Source: Thermomonas beijingensis (GTDB lineage: Bacteria; Pseudomonadota; Gammaproteobacteria; Xanthomonadales; Xanthomonadaceae). Taken from it: 64,000 bases of DNA. The notes under the pieces were generated by a model. It was not told the DNA's origin. It ran no database searches and was given only the letters and a program-made list of their open reading frames with translations. Positions 29,618 to 38,750 of this stretch are shown here, piece after piece. The translations under genes were made by a program, and so were the position numbers. The stretch is from NCBI RefSeq assembly GCF_020034655.1, contig NZ_JAIQDJ010000002.1:1-64000 (forward strand), read 5' to 3'. Each line of letters opens with the position of its first letter. Positions within the stretch are counted from its first letter, which is position 1.

Positions 29618-30324
29618 GCTGCGGGCTCCGTCTTGGGTTGGCGTGCGCCAAATAGCGCGCTGCCGATGCGCACCATGGTCGCACCTTCTTCAATGGCGGC
29701 CACAAAATCCTCGCTCATTCCCATCGACAGGGTATCGATGCCGGGGTGTCGCATGTGTACGGCGGTGAACAATGCAGTCATCGCCCGAAACGCTGATCGA
29801 CGGCGCTGCATATCAGGCGCAGGGGCGGGAATGGCCATCAAGCCACGCAGGTGCAGGCGCGGCTCATGGGTGATGGCAACCGCGAGCGCGGCGACTTCAT
29901 CGGGATGGCAGCCGCTCTTGCTGGCTTCATCATCGATATTGACCTGGATCAGCACATTCAGTGGTGACAACGAATCTGGGCGATGCTTTGCCAGTGCAGT
30001 GACCAGCTTGAGTCGATCCAGTGTTTGCACCCAGTCGAACGCAACAGCTGCCTGCTCCGCTTTGTTGGATTGCAGGTGGCCGATGAGATGCCATTCCAGC
30101 CCGAGTCCGCGCAGTGCCTCGATTTTAGGCAGGGCTTCCTGTACGTAATTTTCGCCAAACGCCTGCTGGCCACAAGCCGCCATGGCGGCAATCGCTGCAG
30201 CTGATCGGGTCTTGGAGACCGCCAGCAGGCGAGCGTTTGGCCTGCCGCAGCGTTGACTTGCGTTGTCGATCAAGGACACGGCCGAATGCAGGGCTGTGCA
30301 TGCGTTGGTTTCGGAATTTGGCAC
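29614..30324 (-). CDS. yggS: YggS/PLPBP family pyridoxal phosphate homeostasis protein
   Basis: A 236-residue PLP-binding protein with the alanine-racemase-type barrel fold but no known catalysis. LLAVSKTRS contains the PLP lysine, FGENYVQEALPKI and WHLIGHLQSNK are family signatures, and LSMGMSEDFVAAIEEGATMVRIGSALFG binds phosphate. Known members balance PLP and amino-acid pools. The encoded start is GTG at 30324 with no clear ribosome-binding site. First gene of the yggS-proC-DUF4426 operon, divergent from pilT across 141 bases. Confidence 0.94.
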   Translation of the reverse strand: MPNSETNACTALHSAVSLIDNASQRCGRPNARLLAVSKTRSAAAIAAMAACGQQAFGENYVQEALPKIEALRGLGLEWHLIGHLQSNKAEQAAVAFDWVQTLDRLKLVTALAKHRPDSLSPLNVLIQVNIDDEASKSGCHPDEVAALAVAITHEPRLHLRGLMAIPAPAPDMQRRRSAFRAMTALFTAVHMRHPGIDTLSMGMSEDFVAAIEEGATMVRIGSALFGARQPKTEPAA

Positions 30325-30465
30325 GGTGGTAGTTGTACGCGGGCAGGGGTGACGCTCATACTGCCTGCGGGGCGCGGGCGGTGCCAGCGGTTTAGCGAAG
30401 GCACGAGTCGTTACACAAGGGACTGCACGCCGGCTGACAATTCACATTCGGGTTGGGGAGTACGC

Positions 30466-31503
30466 ATGGATATCGCTGAACTTCTGGCATTTTCGGTCAA
30501 GAACAAAGCATCGGACTTGCATCTGTCGGCAGGTTTGCCGCCGATGATTCGTGTGGATGGCGACGTGCGCCGCATCAATATCCCCGCTCTGGATCACAAG
30601 CAGGTGCATGCGCTGGTGTACGACATCATGTCGGACAAGCAGCGGCGCGACTTCGAAGAATTCTTGGAAGTGGACTTCAGCTTTGAAATTCCGAGTCTGG
30701 CGCGCTTTCGTGTCAATGCATTCAATCAGAACCGTGGCGCCGGTGCGGTGTTCCGCACCATTCCGTCGGAAGTGCTGACGCTGGAAGACTTGGGTTGCCC
30801 GCGCATCTTCAAGGAACTCATCGAGCAGCCGGTGGGGCTGATTCTGGTGACCGGGCCGACAGGGTCCGGCAAATCCACCACGCTGGCAGCGATGGTGGAT
30901 CACATCAACAAAACCGAATACGGCCACATCCTGTCGGTGGAAGATCCCATCGAATTCGTCCACACCTCGCAGAAGTGCTTGATCAACCAGCGCGAAGTGC
31001 ACCGCGACACCCACGGCTTCAATGAAGCCTTGCGCTCGGCCCTGCGCGAAGACCCCGACTATATTCTGGTCGGCGAATTGCGTGACTTGGAAACCATCCG
31101 CTTGGCACTGACCGCCGCCGAAACCGGGCATTTGGTATTCGCCACCTTGCATACCAGTTCGGCGGCCAAGACCATCGATCGCATCATCGACGTGTTCCCC
31201 GCCGGCGAAAAGCCGATGGTGCGTTCGATGCTGTCCGAATCATTGCGTGCGGTGATTTCGCAGGCGCTGCTGAAGAAAGTCGGCGGCGGCCGTACTGCCG
31301 CGCACGAAATCATGGTGGGCACCCCCGCCATCCGCAACCTGATCCGTGAGGACAAGGTGGCGCAGATGTATTCGTCGATTCAGACTGGCCAAAACGTGGG
31401 CATGCAGACGCTGGATCAAAACCTGCAAGAGCTGGTCAAGCGCGGCATGGTCAGCCGCCAGCAGGCACGTGAATACGCCAAAGACAAGCGCTTGTTCGAG
31501 TAA
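30466..31503 (+). CDS. pilT: Type IV pilus retraction ATPase PilT
   Basis: A 345-residue hexameric cytoplasmic ATPase that depolymerises type IV pili and powers twitching. N-terminal MDIAELLAFSVKNKASDLHLS is diagnostic. The Walker A is GPTGSGKSTTLAAM, the Asp box [12 protein letters not shown], Walker B ILVGELRDLETI and His box TGHLVFATLHTSSA. AIRNLIREDKVAQMYS is the PilT C-terminal AIRNLIRE motif needed for retraction. GGGGAG precedes ATG 30466. Followed by pilU 23 bases later. Confidence 0.97.
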   Translation: MDIAELLAFSVKNKASDLHLSAGLPPMIRVDGDVRRINIPALDHKQVHALVYDIMSDKQRRDFEEFLEVDFSFEIPSLARFRVNAFNQNRGAGAVFRTIPSEVLTLEDLGCPRIFKELIEQPVGLILVTGPTGSGKSTTLAAMVDHINKTEYGHILSVEDPIEFVHTSQKCLINQREVHRDTHGFNEALRSALREDPDYILVGELRDLETIRLALTAAETGHLVFATLHTSSAAKTIDRIIDVFPAGEKPMVRSMLSESLRAVISQALLKKVGGGRTAAHEIMVGTPAIRNLIREDKVAQMYSSIQTGQNVGMQTLDQNLQELVKRGMVSRQQAREYAKDKRLFE

Positions 31504-31526
31504 GCACCGGGCCGCAGGAGAGCGCC

Positions 31527-32657
31527 ATGAGCAGCATTGATTTCACCTCGTTCCTTAAACTGATGGCGCACCAAAAGGCGTCGGATCTGTTCATTACGGC
31601 CGGTATGCCGGCGTCGATGAAGGTCAACGGCCGCATCAGCCCGATCACCCAGAGCCCGCTCACGCCGCAGCAGTCGCGTGATCTGGTATTGAACGTGATG
31701 ACGCCGCTGCAGCGTGAGGAATTTGAAAAAACCCACGAGTGCAATTTCGCGATCGGCGTGGCCGGGGTCGGGCGCTTCCGTGTCAGTTGTTTCTATCAGC
31801 GCAACCAGGTGGGCATGGTGCTGCGTCGTATCGAAACCCGCATCCCCACCGTGGAAGAACTCAGTCTGCCCCCCATCATCAAGACCTTGGCAATGACCAA
31901 GCGCGGCTTGATTATCTTCGTGGGCGCCACGGGTACCGGTAAATCCACCTCGCTGGCGGCGATGATTGGCTATCGCAACGCCAATTCCACCGGGCATATC
32001 ATCACGATTGAAGACCCGATTGAGTTCGTGCACAAACACGATGGCTGCATCATTACCCAGCGCGAAGTCGGCATTGATACCGACAGCTGGGAAAACGCGC
32101 TGAAGAACACGCTGCGGCAAGCGCCTGACGTGATCATGATCGGCGAGGTGCGCTCCCGCGAAGGCATGGATCACGCCATTGCGTTTGCCGAAACCGGCCA
32201 CTTGGTGTTGTGCACGCTGCACGCCAACAATGCCAACCAGGCCATGGATCGCATCATCAATTTCTTCCCCGAGGAGCGCCGCAGCCAGTTGCTGATGGAC
32301 TTGTCGCTGAACCTCAAGGGTGTGGTCGCGCAGCAATTGATCCCCACCCCGGATGGCAAAGCGCGGCGGGTGGCGATGGAGATCCTGCTGGGCACCCCGC
32401 TGGTGCAGGACTACATCCGCGACGGCGAGATCCATAAGCTGAAGGAAGTGATGAGGGAATCCGTGCAAATGGGCATGAAGACCTTCGATCAAAGCCTGTT
32501 TGAGCTGTATCAAGCGGGTGAAATCAGCTACGAGGACGCGCTGCGCTTCGCTGACTCCAGCAACGAAGTGCGCCTGCGGATCAAGCTGGCACAAGGTGGC
32601 GATGCGCGCACCTTGGCGCAGGGCCTGGATGGGGTGGAGGTGGCCGAAGCGCGCTGA
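31527..32657 (+). CDS. pilU: Type IV pilus PilT-like ATPase PilU
   Basis: A 376-residue accessory retraction ATPase that works with PilT. It begins [21 protein letters not shown]. The Walker A is [14 protein letters not shown], then [23 protein letters not shown], Walker [14 protein letters not shown] and [21 protein letters not shown]. The longer C-terminal tail than PilT is typical of PilU. GGAG precedes the ATG. In an operon with pilT. Confidence 0.96.
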   Translation: MSSIDFTSFLKLMAHQKASDLFITAGMPASMKVNGRISPITQSPLTPQQSRDLVLNVMTPLQREEFEKTHECNFAIGVAGVGRFRVSCFYQRNQVGMVLRRIETRIPTVEELSLPPIIKTLAMTKRGLIIFVGATGTGKSTSLAAMIGYRNANSTGHIITIEDPIEFVHKHDGCIITQREVGIDTDSWENALKNTLRQAPDVIMIGEVRSREGMDHAIAFAETGHLVLCTLHANNANQAMDRIINFFPEERRSQLLMDLSLNLKGVVAQQLIPTPDGKARRVAMEILLGTPLVQDYIRDGEIHKLKEVMRESVQMGMKTFDQSLFELYQAGEISYEDALRFADSSNEVRLRIKLAQGGDARTLAQGLDGVEVAEAR

Positions 32658-32684
32658 GCCCTTCGGCCGTCGCCCACGGCGCGC

Positions 32685-32690
32685 TAAAAT
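32685..32690 (+). promoter_or_regulatory. -10 element (TAAAAT) close to the yqgE start
   Basis: TAAAAT ends seven bases before the yqgE ATG, and there is no ribosome-binding site between them, so the transcript is likely leaderless. Confidence 0.5.
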
Positions 32691-32697
32691 ATGCGCT

Positions 32698-33264
32698 ATG
32701 GACGAGTCACGGCAAAACTTTGGCAATCACCTGTTGATCGCGCTACCCGCGTTGCGAGACTCGCAGTTCGAGCGCAGCGTCACCTTGATCTGCCAGCACG
32801 ATGCTGACGGCGCGATGGGGGTGATCGTCAATCGGCCCTCCGATTACACCGTTGGCGAAGTGCTGCAACAGATGGGTGTGGCCAGCGACAACGACGCATT
32901 GAAGGCGCAGGTGGTGCTGGCGGGTGGGCCAGTACATCCCGAGCGCGGTTTTGTGCTGCATGAAGGCGATCGCACTTGGGATTCCAGTTTGGAAGTGGGT
33001 AATGGTTTGTATCTGACCACCTCGCGCGATGTGCTGGAAGCGATGGCGCGCGGCGAAGGTCCCGCCCAAGCACTGGTGGCATTGGGATGCGCCGGCTGGG
33101 GCGCAGGTCAATTGGAACAAGAGCTGGTGGATGACAGTTGGCTGTTGGTACCCAACCGCCGTGACGTGCTGTTTCAGCTGCCGATGGCATTGCGTTGGCA
33201 ATCCGCTGCCGGCAGCATTGGCGTGGACTTGCTCAACCACGCCAGCCACAGCGGCCACGCATGA
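32698..33264 (+). CDS. yqgE: YqgE/AlgH family protein
   Basis: A 188-residue protein of the UPF0301 family. The conserved start is [28 protein letters not shown], followed by [28 protein letters not shown] and [16 protein letters not shown]. Molecular function is unsettled; AlgH in Pseudomonas was linked to alginate regulation. Its stop overlaps the ruvX ATG by four bases, and yqgE-ruvX linkage is very common. Confidence 0.95.
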   Translation: MDESRQNFGNHLLIALPALRDSQFERSVTLICQHDADGAMGVIVNRPSDYTVGEVLQQMGVASDNDALKAQVVLAGGPVHPERGFVLHEGDRTWDSSLEVGNGLYLTTSRDVLEAMARGEGPAQALVALGCAGWGAGQLEQELVDDSWLLVPNRRDVLFQLPMALRWQSAAGSIGVDLLNHASHSGHA

Positions 33265-33749
33265 GCGAGCCGAGCGCGGCCAGTTTCACCTTGCGTGCCG
33301 ATGGCACGGTATTGGGGTTCGATGTCGGCGCACGTCGAATCGGGGTAGCTGTTGGCAATGCGTTAACCGGCAATGCCACTGCGATTGCGGTCATCGATGT
33401 GCATGCAGGCGGCCCGGACTGGGTGCTTTTCGACAAACTCCTGCGTGAATGGCGACCCGACGGCTTGATCGTGGGTGACCCGATGACCTTGGATGGCGGT
33501 GATCAACCGATCCGCAAAGTTGCCAAGGCATTTGCCCAGCAAATCCACGCCCGCAGCGGCCTGCCCGTGGCGATGATCGACGAACGCAACAGCTCACAAG
33601 AAGCCGCTCGCCGTTTTGCCGCCGCCCGCGCCGCCGGTACCCGCAAACGTCGCGATGCGGATGTGCTGGATGCCGTAGCGGCTGCAGTGATTGTCGAGCG
33701 CTGGTTGTCTGCAGGTACCCAAGACCGACTGTCGCCTCCACGCGATTGA
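33261..33749 (+). CDS. ruvX: Holliday junction resolvase-like RuvX (YqgF)
   Basis: A 162-residue RNase H-fold protein, implicated in 16S rRNA maturation and named as a Holliday-junction resolvase homologue. [17 protein letters not shown] is the first acidic motif, [13 protein letters not shown] the second region, and [14 protein letters not shown] and [15 protein letters not shown] carry further acidic residues. ATG 33261 overlaps the yqgE stop (ATGA). Confidence 0.93.
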   Translation: MSEPSAASFTLRADGTVLGFDVGARRIGVAVGNALTGNATAIAVIDVHAGGPDWVLFDKLLREWRPDGLIVGDPMTLDGGDQPIRKVAKAFAQQIHARSGLPVAMIDERNSSQEAARRFAAARAAGTRKRRDADVLDAVAAAVIVERWLSAGTQDRLSPPRD

Positions 33750-33817
33750 ACTGCGGCAGGAGGTCGTGCACTGGGAGGGCGAGGCCGCAGGCAGGATCAT
33801 TTTGTGGGTGCCTGGAA

Positions 33818-33823
33818 TAAAAT
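33818..33823 (+). promoter_or_regulatory. -10 element (TAAAAT) upstream of pyrB
   Basis: TAAAAT lies 30 bases before the pyrB ATG in an A/T-rich patch that contrasts with its surroundings. The -35 is poor. Confidence 0.4.
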
Positions 33824-33853
33824 ACGAATTCGCCCCCTTTTCTGACGCTGCCC

Positions 33854-34795
33854 ATGAGTCTGCATCTCGACGCCAACGGTCAATTTCGCCACTTGCTCGA
33901 TCTGGAACATCTGCCGGTGGATGGGTTGGATCGCTTGTTGCGCCGCGCCCAAGCTTTTGCCGACGGTGCGCAGGCCGCACAGGCGCTGGCTGGGGTGGCG
34001 GTGTGCACGTTGTTCTTCGAGCCGTCCACCCGCACCCGCTTGAGCTTTCAATTGGCGGCGCAGCGGTTGGGGGCGCAGATCCTCAATTTCGATGCTTCCA
34101 CATCATCGGCGACCAAGGGCGAGACCGATATGGACACCTTACGCACCATCCAGGCGATGGGTGTGCGCGGGTTTGTGGTACGGCATAAACAGGATGGTGC
34201 GGTGGCGGCGCTGGCGGCGGTAGCCAATCCTGGCGTGGCGGTGGTCAATGCCGGCGATGGCCGCAGCCATCATCCCACCCAAGGCCTGCTGGACATGTTG
34301 ACGCTGCGGCAAGCGCACGGTGACGATTTTTCCACGCTCAAAGTGGTGATGGTGGGCGATGTGAAGCATTCGCGGGTGGCGCGGAGTGACCTGCATGCGT
34401 TGCGTGCGCTGGGTTGTGGCGAAATCCGGGTGTGCGGGCCGGCGGCGTTGTTGCCGGATGACGACACCTTGCATGGCTGCGTCGTCACCGATGATTTTGA
34501 TGCCGCGCTGGACGGTGTGGACGCCATGATGATGCTGCGCTTGCAACGCGAACGCATGACCGAAGGGCTGGTGGATTCGATCGAGGATTACCACCGCGAC
34601 TATGGGCTGACCAGTCTGCGCGTGCGGCGTGCGGCGGTGAACGCCATCGTGATGCATCCGGGGCCGATGAATCGCGGGGTGGAAATCAGTGACGAGGTAG
34701 CCGACGGTGCGCAGTCGCGCATTTTGCAGCAAGTGGCCAACGGCGTGGCGGTGCGCATGGCGGTGCTGGAGTCGCTGCTCAGCGCACCAGAATAA
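33854..34795 (+). CDS. pyrB: Aspartate carbamoyltransferase catalytic subunit
   Basis: A 313-residue enzyme joining carbamoyl phosphate and aspartate, the committed step of pyrimidine synthesis. FFEPSTRTRLSFQLAAQRLG is the carbamoyl-phosphate signature, SSATKGETDMDTLRTI follows, GDGRSHHPTQGLLDMLT and VMVGDVKHSRVARSD form the hinge and second domain, and MHPGPMNRGVEI is the aspartate-binding end. No pyrI is present, as in the regulatory-subunit-free class. It ends 17 bases inside the convergent mgtE gene. Confidence 0.96.
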   Translation: MSLHLDANGQFRHLLDLEHLPVDGLDRLLRRAQAFADGAQAAQALAGVAVCTLFFEPSTRTRLSFQLAAQRLGAQILNFDASTSSATKGETDMDTLRTIQAMGVRGFVVRHKQDGAVAALAAVANPGVAVVNAGDGRSHHPTQGLLDMLTLRQAHGDDFSTLKVVMVGDVKHSRVARSDLHALRALGCGEIRVCGPAALLPDDDTLHGCVVTDDFDAALDGVDAMMMLRLQRERMTEGLVDSIEDYHRDYGLTSLRVRRAAVNAIVMHPGPMNRGVEISDEVADGAQSRILQQVANGVAVRMAVLESLLSAPE

Positions 34796-36140
34796 GCGTC
34801 GCCAGGCCGAGGAAGGACAAGAATCCCATCACATCGGTGACGGTGGTCAGGATCACCCCGCCGGCCAGGGCCGGATCGAAGCCAAAGCGTTTGACCGTCA
34901 CGGGCACAAACACACCGGCCAGCGCAGCGGAGGTGAAATTGACGGTCAGTGCCAAGGCAATGACCAGCGACAGTTTGGCATCGTGGAACCACGCCAGCAC
35001 GATCAGCGCCAGCAACAGGCCAATGCCGATGCCGTTGATGATGGCGATGCGCACTTCCTTCCACACCAGCACGCCGATATTGGTGCCACCAATCTGGCCC
35101 AACGCCAGCCCGCGTACCATGAGTGCGAGGACTTGCGTGCCTGCATTGCCGCCCATGCCGGCCACAATCGGCATCAGCACCGCCAGCGCAACCAGATGCG
35201 CGATCGTGTCCTGGAATTGGTTGACCACCGATGAGGCAAGGAAGGCGGTGGCTAGGTTGATCGTGAGCCACAACATGCGGCGGCGAAATGCGCGCCGTAC
35301 CGGTGAGAACAGGTCCTCGTCCTCGTCCAGGCCGGCGGCCGACATCACCTGGTGCTCGGCCTGCTCGCGGATGATGTCGACCACGTCATCGATGGTGATG
35401 CGGCCCAGCAGGATGTTGCTGTCATCCACCACTGGCGCACTGATCCAGTCGTGGTCGGAAAATTGCCGGGCGACTTCCGCCGAGGTTTCGTTGACGTCAA
35501 TCGCAGGTTGTTCGTCATCCAGCAGTTGGTTGATCGGGGTGCCGGCCTCGTGGGTCAGCAAGGCTTGCAGTGCGATCCGCCCCAGATACTGGTGACGCTT
35601 GCTGACCACATACAGATGGTCGGTGTGGTCGGGCAGTTCACCGCGCAGGCGCAGGTAGCGCAGCACGACGTCGATGGTGGTGTCGGCGCGGACGGTGACT
35701 ATATCCGGGTTCATCAAGCGGCCGGCACTGTCTTCGGCGTAGGACAGCACCTGTTCGAGGCGCTCGCGGTTTTCGCGGTCCATCGACTTCAACACTTCGT
35801 CGATCACCGTGTCTGGCAGGTCTTCCACCAGATCGGCCAAGTCGTCGATGTCGAGGTCCGAGGCCGCAGCCACCAGCTCGTCCTGATCCATGTCGGCAAT
35901 CAGGCTTTCGCGCACTTCCTCGCCAACATGCACCAGCACTTCGCCGTCATCCTCGGCGTCCACCAGCCCCCACACCACGCTGCGCTTGCCCGGCGGCAGC
36001 GATTCCAGCAGGTTGCCGATCTCGGCCGGCGACAGCGTGTTGACCATGCGCCGCACCGGCCCCAGCCGACCGCTGTCCAGCGCATCGGACAGCAGGCGCA
36101 GCTGGCGCGCAGTCTTGTCGTGGCGAATGGGCTCGGCCAT
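34779..36140 (-). CDS. mgtE: Magnesium transporter MgtE
   Basis: A 453-residue Mg2+ channel. The cytosolic N domain (about 1-135, with DDLADLVEDLPDTV), two CBS domains (about 140-260, including DIVTVRADTTIDVVLRYL and SAPVVDDSNILLGRI) and five C-terminal membrane helices are in normal order. The pore signature is VAGMGGNAGTQVLALMVRGLA. Known members are gated by Mg2+ at the CBS/N domains. Its stop overlaps the 3' end of pyrB on the other strand. Confidence 0.96.
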   Translation of the reverse strand: MAEPIRHDKTARQLRLLSDALDSGRLGPVRRMVNTLSPAEIGNLLESLPPGKRSVVWGLVDAEDDGEVLVHVGEEVRESLIADMDQDELVAAASDLDIDDLADLVEDLPDTVIDEVLKSMDRENRERLEQVLSYAEDSAGRLMNPDIVTVRADTTIDVVLRYLRLRGELPDHTDHLYVVSKRHQYLGRIALQALLTHEAGTPINQLLDDEQPAIDVNETSAEVARQFSDHDWISAPVVDDSNILLGRITIDDVVDIIREQAEHQVMSAAGLDEDEDLFSPVRRAFRRRMLWLTINLATAFLASSVVNQFQDTIAHLVALAVLMPIVAGMGGNAGTQVLALMVRGLALGQIGGTNIGVLVWKEVRIAIINGIGIGLLLALIVLAWFHDAKLSLVIALALTVNFTSAALAGVFVPVTVKRFGFDPALAGGVILTTVTDVMGFLSFLGLATLILVR

Positions 36141-36255
36141 GCGTGGTTCCGGCGGATAAGAGGGACGCCGCGATGCAGGGCACGCAGGCGAGGGGTCAGG
36201 CGTTCATGATGCGCACATTATCGCTTGTGCAGATGACAACTGTCCAAGCATGATG

Positions 36256-36278
36256 TCGCGCGCAGGGCGCGCTCCTAC
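36256..36278. repeat. REP-like palindromic element at the ptsI 3' end
   Basis: On the minus strand GTAGGAGCGCGCCCTGCGCG resembles the GTAGGAGCG-type repetitive extragenic palindromes common in gammaproteobacteria. GCGCGC/GCGCGC arms can form a stem. The TAG stop codon of ptsI lies inside it. I see no second copy in the window, so the call rests on resemblance to known families. Confidence 0.45.
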
Positions 36279-37996
36279 GGTTGGGAATGGGTGTTCAGCC
36301 AGCGCAAAATCGAAGCACGGTTGCGCGCACGCAGCAAGCTGGGGGCAGCGGCCCGCAACTGTGCATGCATGCTGTTGCGAATGGTCTGGCGAACTTCCAG
36401 CAAGGTTGCTGGATGCAAGCTGAGTTCGGTCAGGCCCAGCGCCAGCAGCAGTGGCACGAAGGTGGGATCGGCCGCGATTTCCCCACACACCGTGACTGGA
36501 ATCCGTCGCCGCAGGCCGGTGCGGATCACATCGTGCAATACCCGCAACACCGCAGGATGCAGTGGTGAGTACAACTCGCCCAAGGATTCATTGGTGCGGT
36601 CGGCTGCCAGCAGGTATTGCACCAGGTCATTGGTGCCTACCGAGATGAAATCACAGCCACCAATAAAACTTCGCAGCGCCAGTGCCGCCGAAGGCACTTC
36701 GATCATCGCCCCCAGCGGAATGTGCGCGGCTACTTCAAGCCCTTCGGCGCGCAACTCTGCCAGTGCCGCATGCAGCGCGCTACGCACCGCTTGCAGTTCT
36801 TCCGCAGCAGTCACCATCGGCACCAGAATGCGGATTGGTCCATAGCCAGACGCCCGACCGATGGCTCGCAGTTGTGCGCGCAGCAATTCCGGGCGCGCCA
36901 ACGACAGTCGGACCCCGCGCAAACCCAATGCCGGATTGGGTTCATCGCGTAGTGCCAGCCCGGTTTTGTCGGCCTTGTCTGCGCCCAGATCCAGCGTGCG
37001 AATGGTTACGGTGCGCCCGGTCATCGCCAATACCGCGTCACGGTAAGCACGGAACTGGGCATCCTCATCCGGCAATACATTGCTGCCCAGGAATAAAAAT
37101 TCAGTGCGATACAGGCCGACACCCGCTGCGCCTAGGGCGTGCGCTTCGCTGACATCGTCACGGGATTCGGCATTGGCCCACAGCTTGATATCGATGCCGT
37201 CGCGGGTGCGCGACGGTTCACGCCGTAGCCGATTGAGCTGGCGGCGTTCGCGCCGCGCTTCGGCCACGCGGGCATGGTGCGCGCGCAGGTCACCGGCATT
37301 GGGCTCCAGCACTACCAACCCGGTGCTGCCATCGATGATCAACACATCACCATCGTTGGCTTTTTGCAGCAGATGTGGACTACCCACCACCAATGGCAGA
37401 TGCAGACTGCGGGCCAGGATGGCGCTGTGCGAGAGGGGGCTGCCGCCGGCGGTGACCACGCCGACCACGCCCTGCGATTGCAGCAGTGCCAACTCGGCGG
37501 GGGCCACGCTGTCGGTCACCAGAATTTCGCCCGACACGCCTTGCAGCACTGCATGCTGGCTGTGCAGTGCCGCATGCAAGCGGCCGATGACTTGGTCGAT
37601 GTCGTCGATGCGGCTGCGCAGGTACGCATCGTCCATGCTTTCGAATACCGCAGCCAAGCGGTTGCGTTGCAGGCGCAGGGCGTAGTCGGCCGAATAATGG
37701 CCGGTGCGAATCAAATCATCAATGCCCGAGAGCAGCTCGGGGTCATCCAGCAACAGCGCATGCAGGTCGATGAATTCACCAACCTCGTGCGCCAATGCGC
37801 CGTGCAGGCGGTCGCGCAGATCGCGCATTTCCGCACGCACCGTGGTCACTGCAGCGTGAAAGCGTTGCAGCTCAGCCGCAACTGCCTCGGTCGCGATTTT
37901 GGTTTCTTCGACATCCAACGCATGCGGTAAACGCACGCGTGCTTGCCCGAGTGCGCAACCGCGCGCGGCAGCGGTTCCGGGCAGCAGTTGGCGCAT
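36275..37996 (-). CDS. ptsI: PTS enzyme I (phosphoenolpyruvate-protein phosphotransferase)
   Basis: A 573-residue protein that takes phosphate from phosphoenolpyruvate and passes it to HPr. The phospho-histidine is His190 in GGSPLSHSAILARSL. The PEP-binding barrel has GVGLYRTEFLFLG, IRTLDLGADK, SVGTNDLVQYLLAADRTN and VTVCGEIAADP. ATG 37996 shares one base with the ptsH stop (TGATG). No sugar-specific IIB/IIC genes are in the cluster, so the chain is likely regulatory. The stop codon is inside a REP-like sequence. Confidence 0.96.
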   Translation of the reverse strand: MRQLLPGTAAARGCALGQARVRLPHALDVEETKIATEAVAAELQRFHAAVTTVRAEMRDLRDRLHGALAHEVGEFIDLHALLLDDPELLSGIDDLIRTGHYSADYALRLQRNRLAAVFESMDDAYLRSRIDDIDQVIGRLHAALHSQHAVLQGVSGEILVTDSVAPAELALLQSQGVVGVVTAGGSPLSHSAILARSLHLPLVVGSPHLLQKANDGDVLIIDGSTGLVVLEPNAGDLRAHHARVAEARRERRQLNRLRREPSRTRDGIDIKLWANAESRDDVSEAHALGAAGVGLYRTEFLFLGSNVLPDEDAQFRAYRDAVLAMTGRTVTIRTLDLGADKADKTGLALRDEPNPALGLRGVRLSLARPELLRAQLRAIGRASGYGPIRILVPMVTAAEELQAVRSALHAALAELRAEGLEVAAHIPLGAMIEVPSAALALRSFIGGCDFISVGTNDLVQYLLAADRTNESLGELYSPLHPAVLRVLHDVIRTGLRRRIPVTVCGEIAADPTFVPLLLALGLTELSLHPATLLEVRQTIRNSMHAQLRAAAPSLLRARNRASILRWLNTHSQP

Positions 37997-38265
37997 CAGC
38001 TGTCCTCGTCGAAGCGGCACTCGAACAGGGCAGCCACCGCCTCGGCGGCGGCCTCGGCATCCTCCCCATCCACTTGCAGGATCACCTGCGAGCCAGGGCC
38101 GGCGGCCAGCAACATGACCCCCATGATGCTTTTGGCGTTGACCTCGCGACCGCGTGCTTCCAGCGTGGCTTGGCAGCGGAAGGTGGACAGCAACTGCACC
38201 AGTTTGGCGGTGGCACGCGCGTGCAAGCCCAAGCGGTTGCTGATGGTCAGCTCGCGACGAATCAT
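37996..38265 (-). CDS. ptsH: Phosphocarrier protein HPr
   Basis: An 89-residue PTS phosphocarrier. His15 in RLGLHARATAK receives phosphate from enzyme I. Ser46 in VNAKSIMGVMLLAA is the site phosphorylated by HPr kinase, whose gene is nearby, so both control sites are present. It lies 36 bases after the EIIA gene and overlaps ptsI by one base. Confidence 0.97.
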   Translation of the reverse strand: MIRRELTISNRLGLHARATAKLVQLLSTFRCQATLEARGREVNAKSIMGVMLLAAGPGSQVILQVDGEDAEAAAEAVAALFECRFDEDS

Positions 38266-38301
38266 GCACGGCCTCCGCGGCGGGATAGTGCTGGGGTGTG
38301 C

Positions 38302-38694
38302 TCAAGCATCATCGGTAATCGCTCCATTGCGTGCACCTGCGGCGGCCACCGCAGGCAGATCATCCAGATCCAAATCGGCGTAATTCATCACGCGCAGCAA
38401 CATGGGCAAGCTCAGAGCGGATACCCGCCGCACCGGTGTCCCCAGGCGTGCCAAGCGCGCTGCGATATTGCTGGGAGTGGCGCCGTACAAATCGGTCAAT
38501 ACCAGCACGCCACTGCCGCTATCGACGCGGCGCATCGCTGCGCTGGCTTGTGGCAACAAGCTGTCCGGATCACCATCGAAGGGGACATCGAAGGCTTCGC
38601 AAGCCAGGGGCAAGTTGCGCATCAGACGCAAGGCAACCGCCAGCAAGGTGCTGCCAATGCCTTCATGGGTGATGAGGAGAATGCCGACGGCCAT
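38302..38694 (-). CDS. PTS EIIA component, mannose/fructose family
   Basis: A 130-residue EIIA-Man type domain with phosphorylatable His10 in ILLITHEGIG, followed by SGVLVLTDLYGATPSN. It stands alone without IIB/IIC/IID partners, as in other proteobacterial regulatory PTS loci, where the protein works as a sensor or effector and not in sugar uptake. It lies 56 bases downstream of rapZ on the same strand and just upstream of ptsH. Confidence 0.92.
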   Translation of the reverse strand: MAVGILLITHEGIGSTLLAVALRLMRNLPLACEAFDVPFDGDPDSLLPQASAAMRRVDSGSGVLVLTDLYGATPSNIAARLARLGTPVRRVSALSLPMLLRVMNYADLDLDDLPAVAAAGARNGAITDDA

Positions 38695-38750
38695 GCTGCA
38701 AACTTAACAGACGCAGAGGATGCTGCGAAAGCACATTGCGCAATTGTGGG

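Noticed and set aside
30300-30324. A sigma-54-like TGGCAC motif near the yggS/pilT divide
   Set aside because: The -12 part does not show GC at the required ten-base spacing, and the motif lies over the yggS start.
31416-32726. A 436-codon minus-strand frame opposite pilU
   Set aside because: pilU is certain on the plus strand; the antisense product is His/Gln/Arg-rich shadow sequence.
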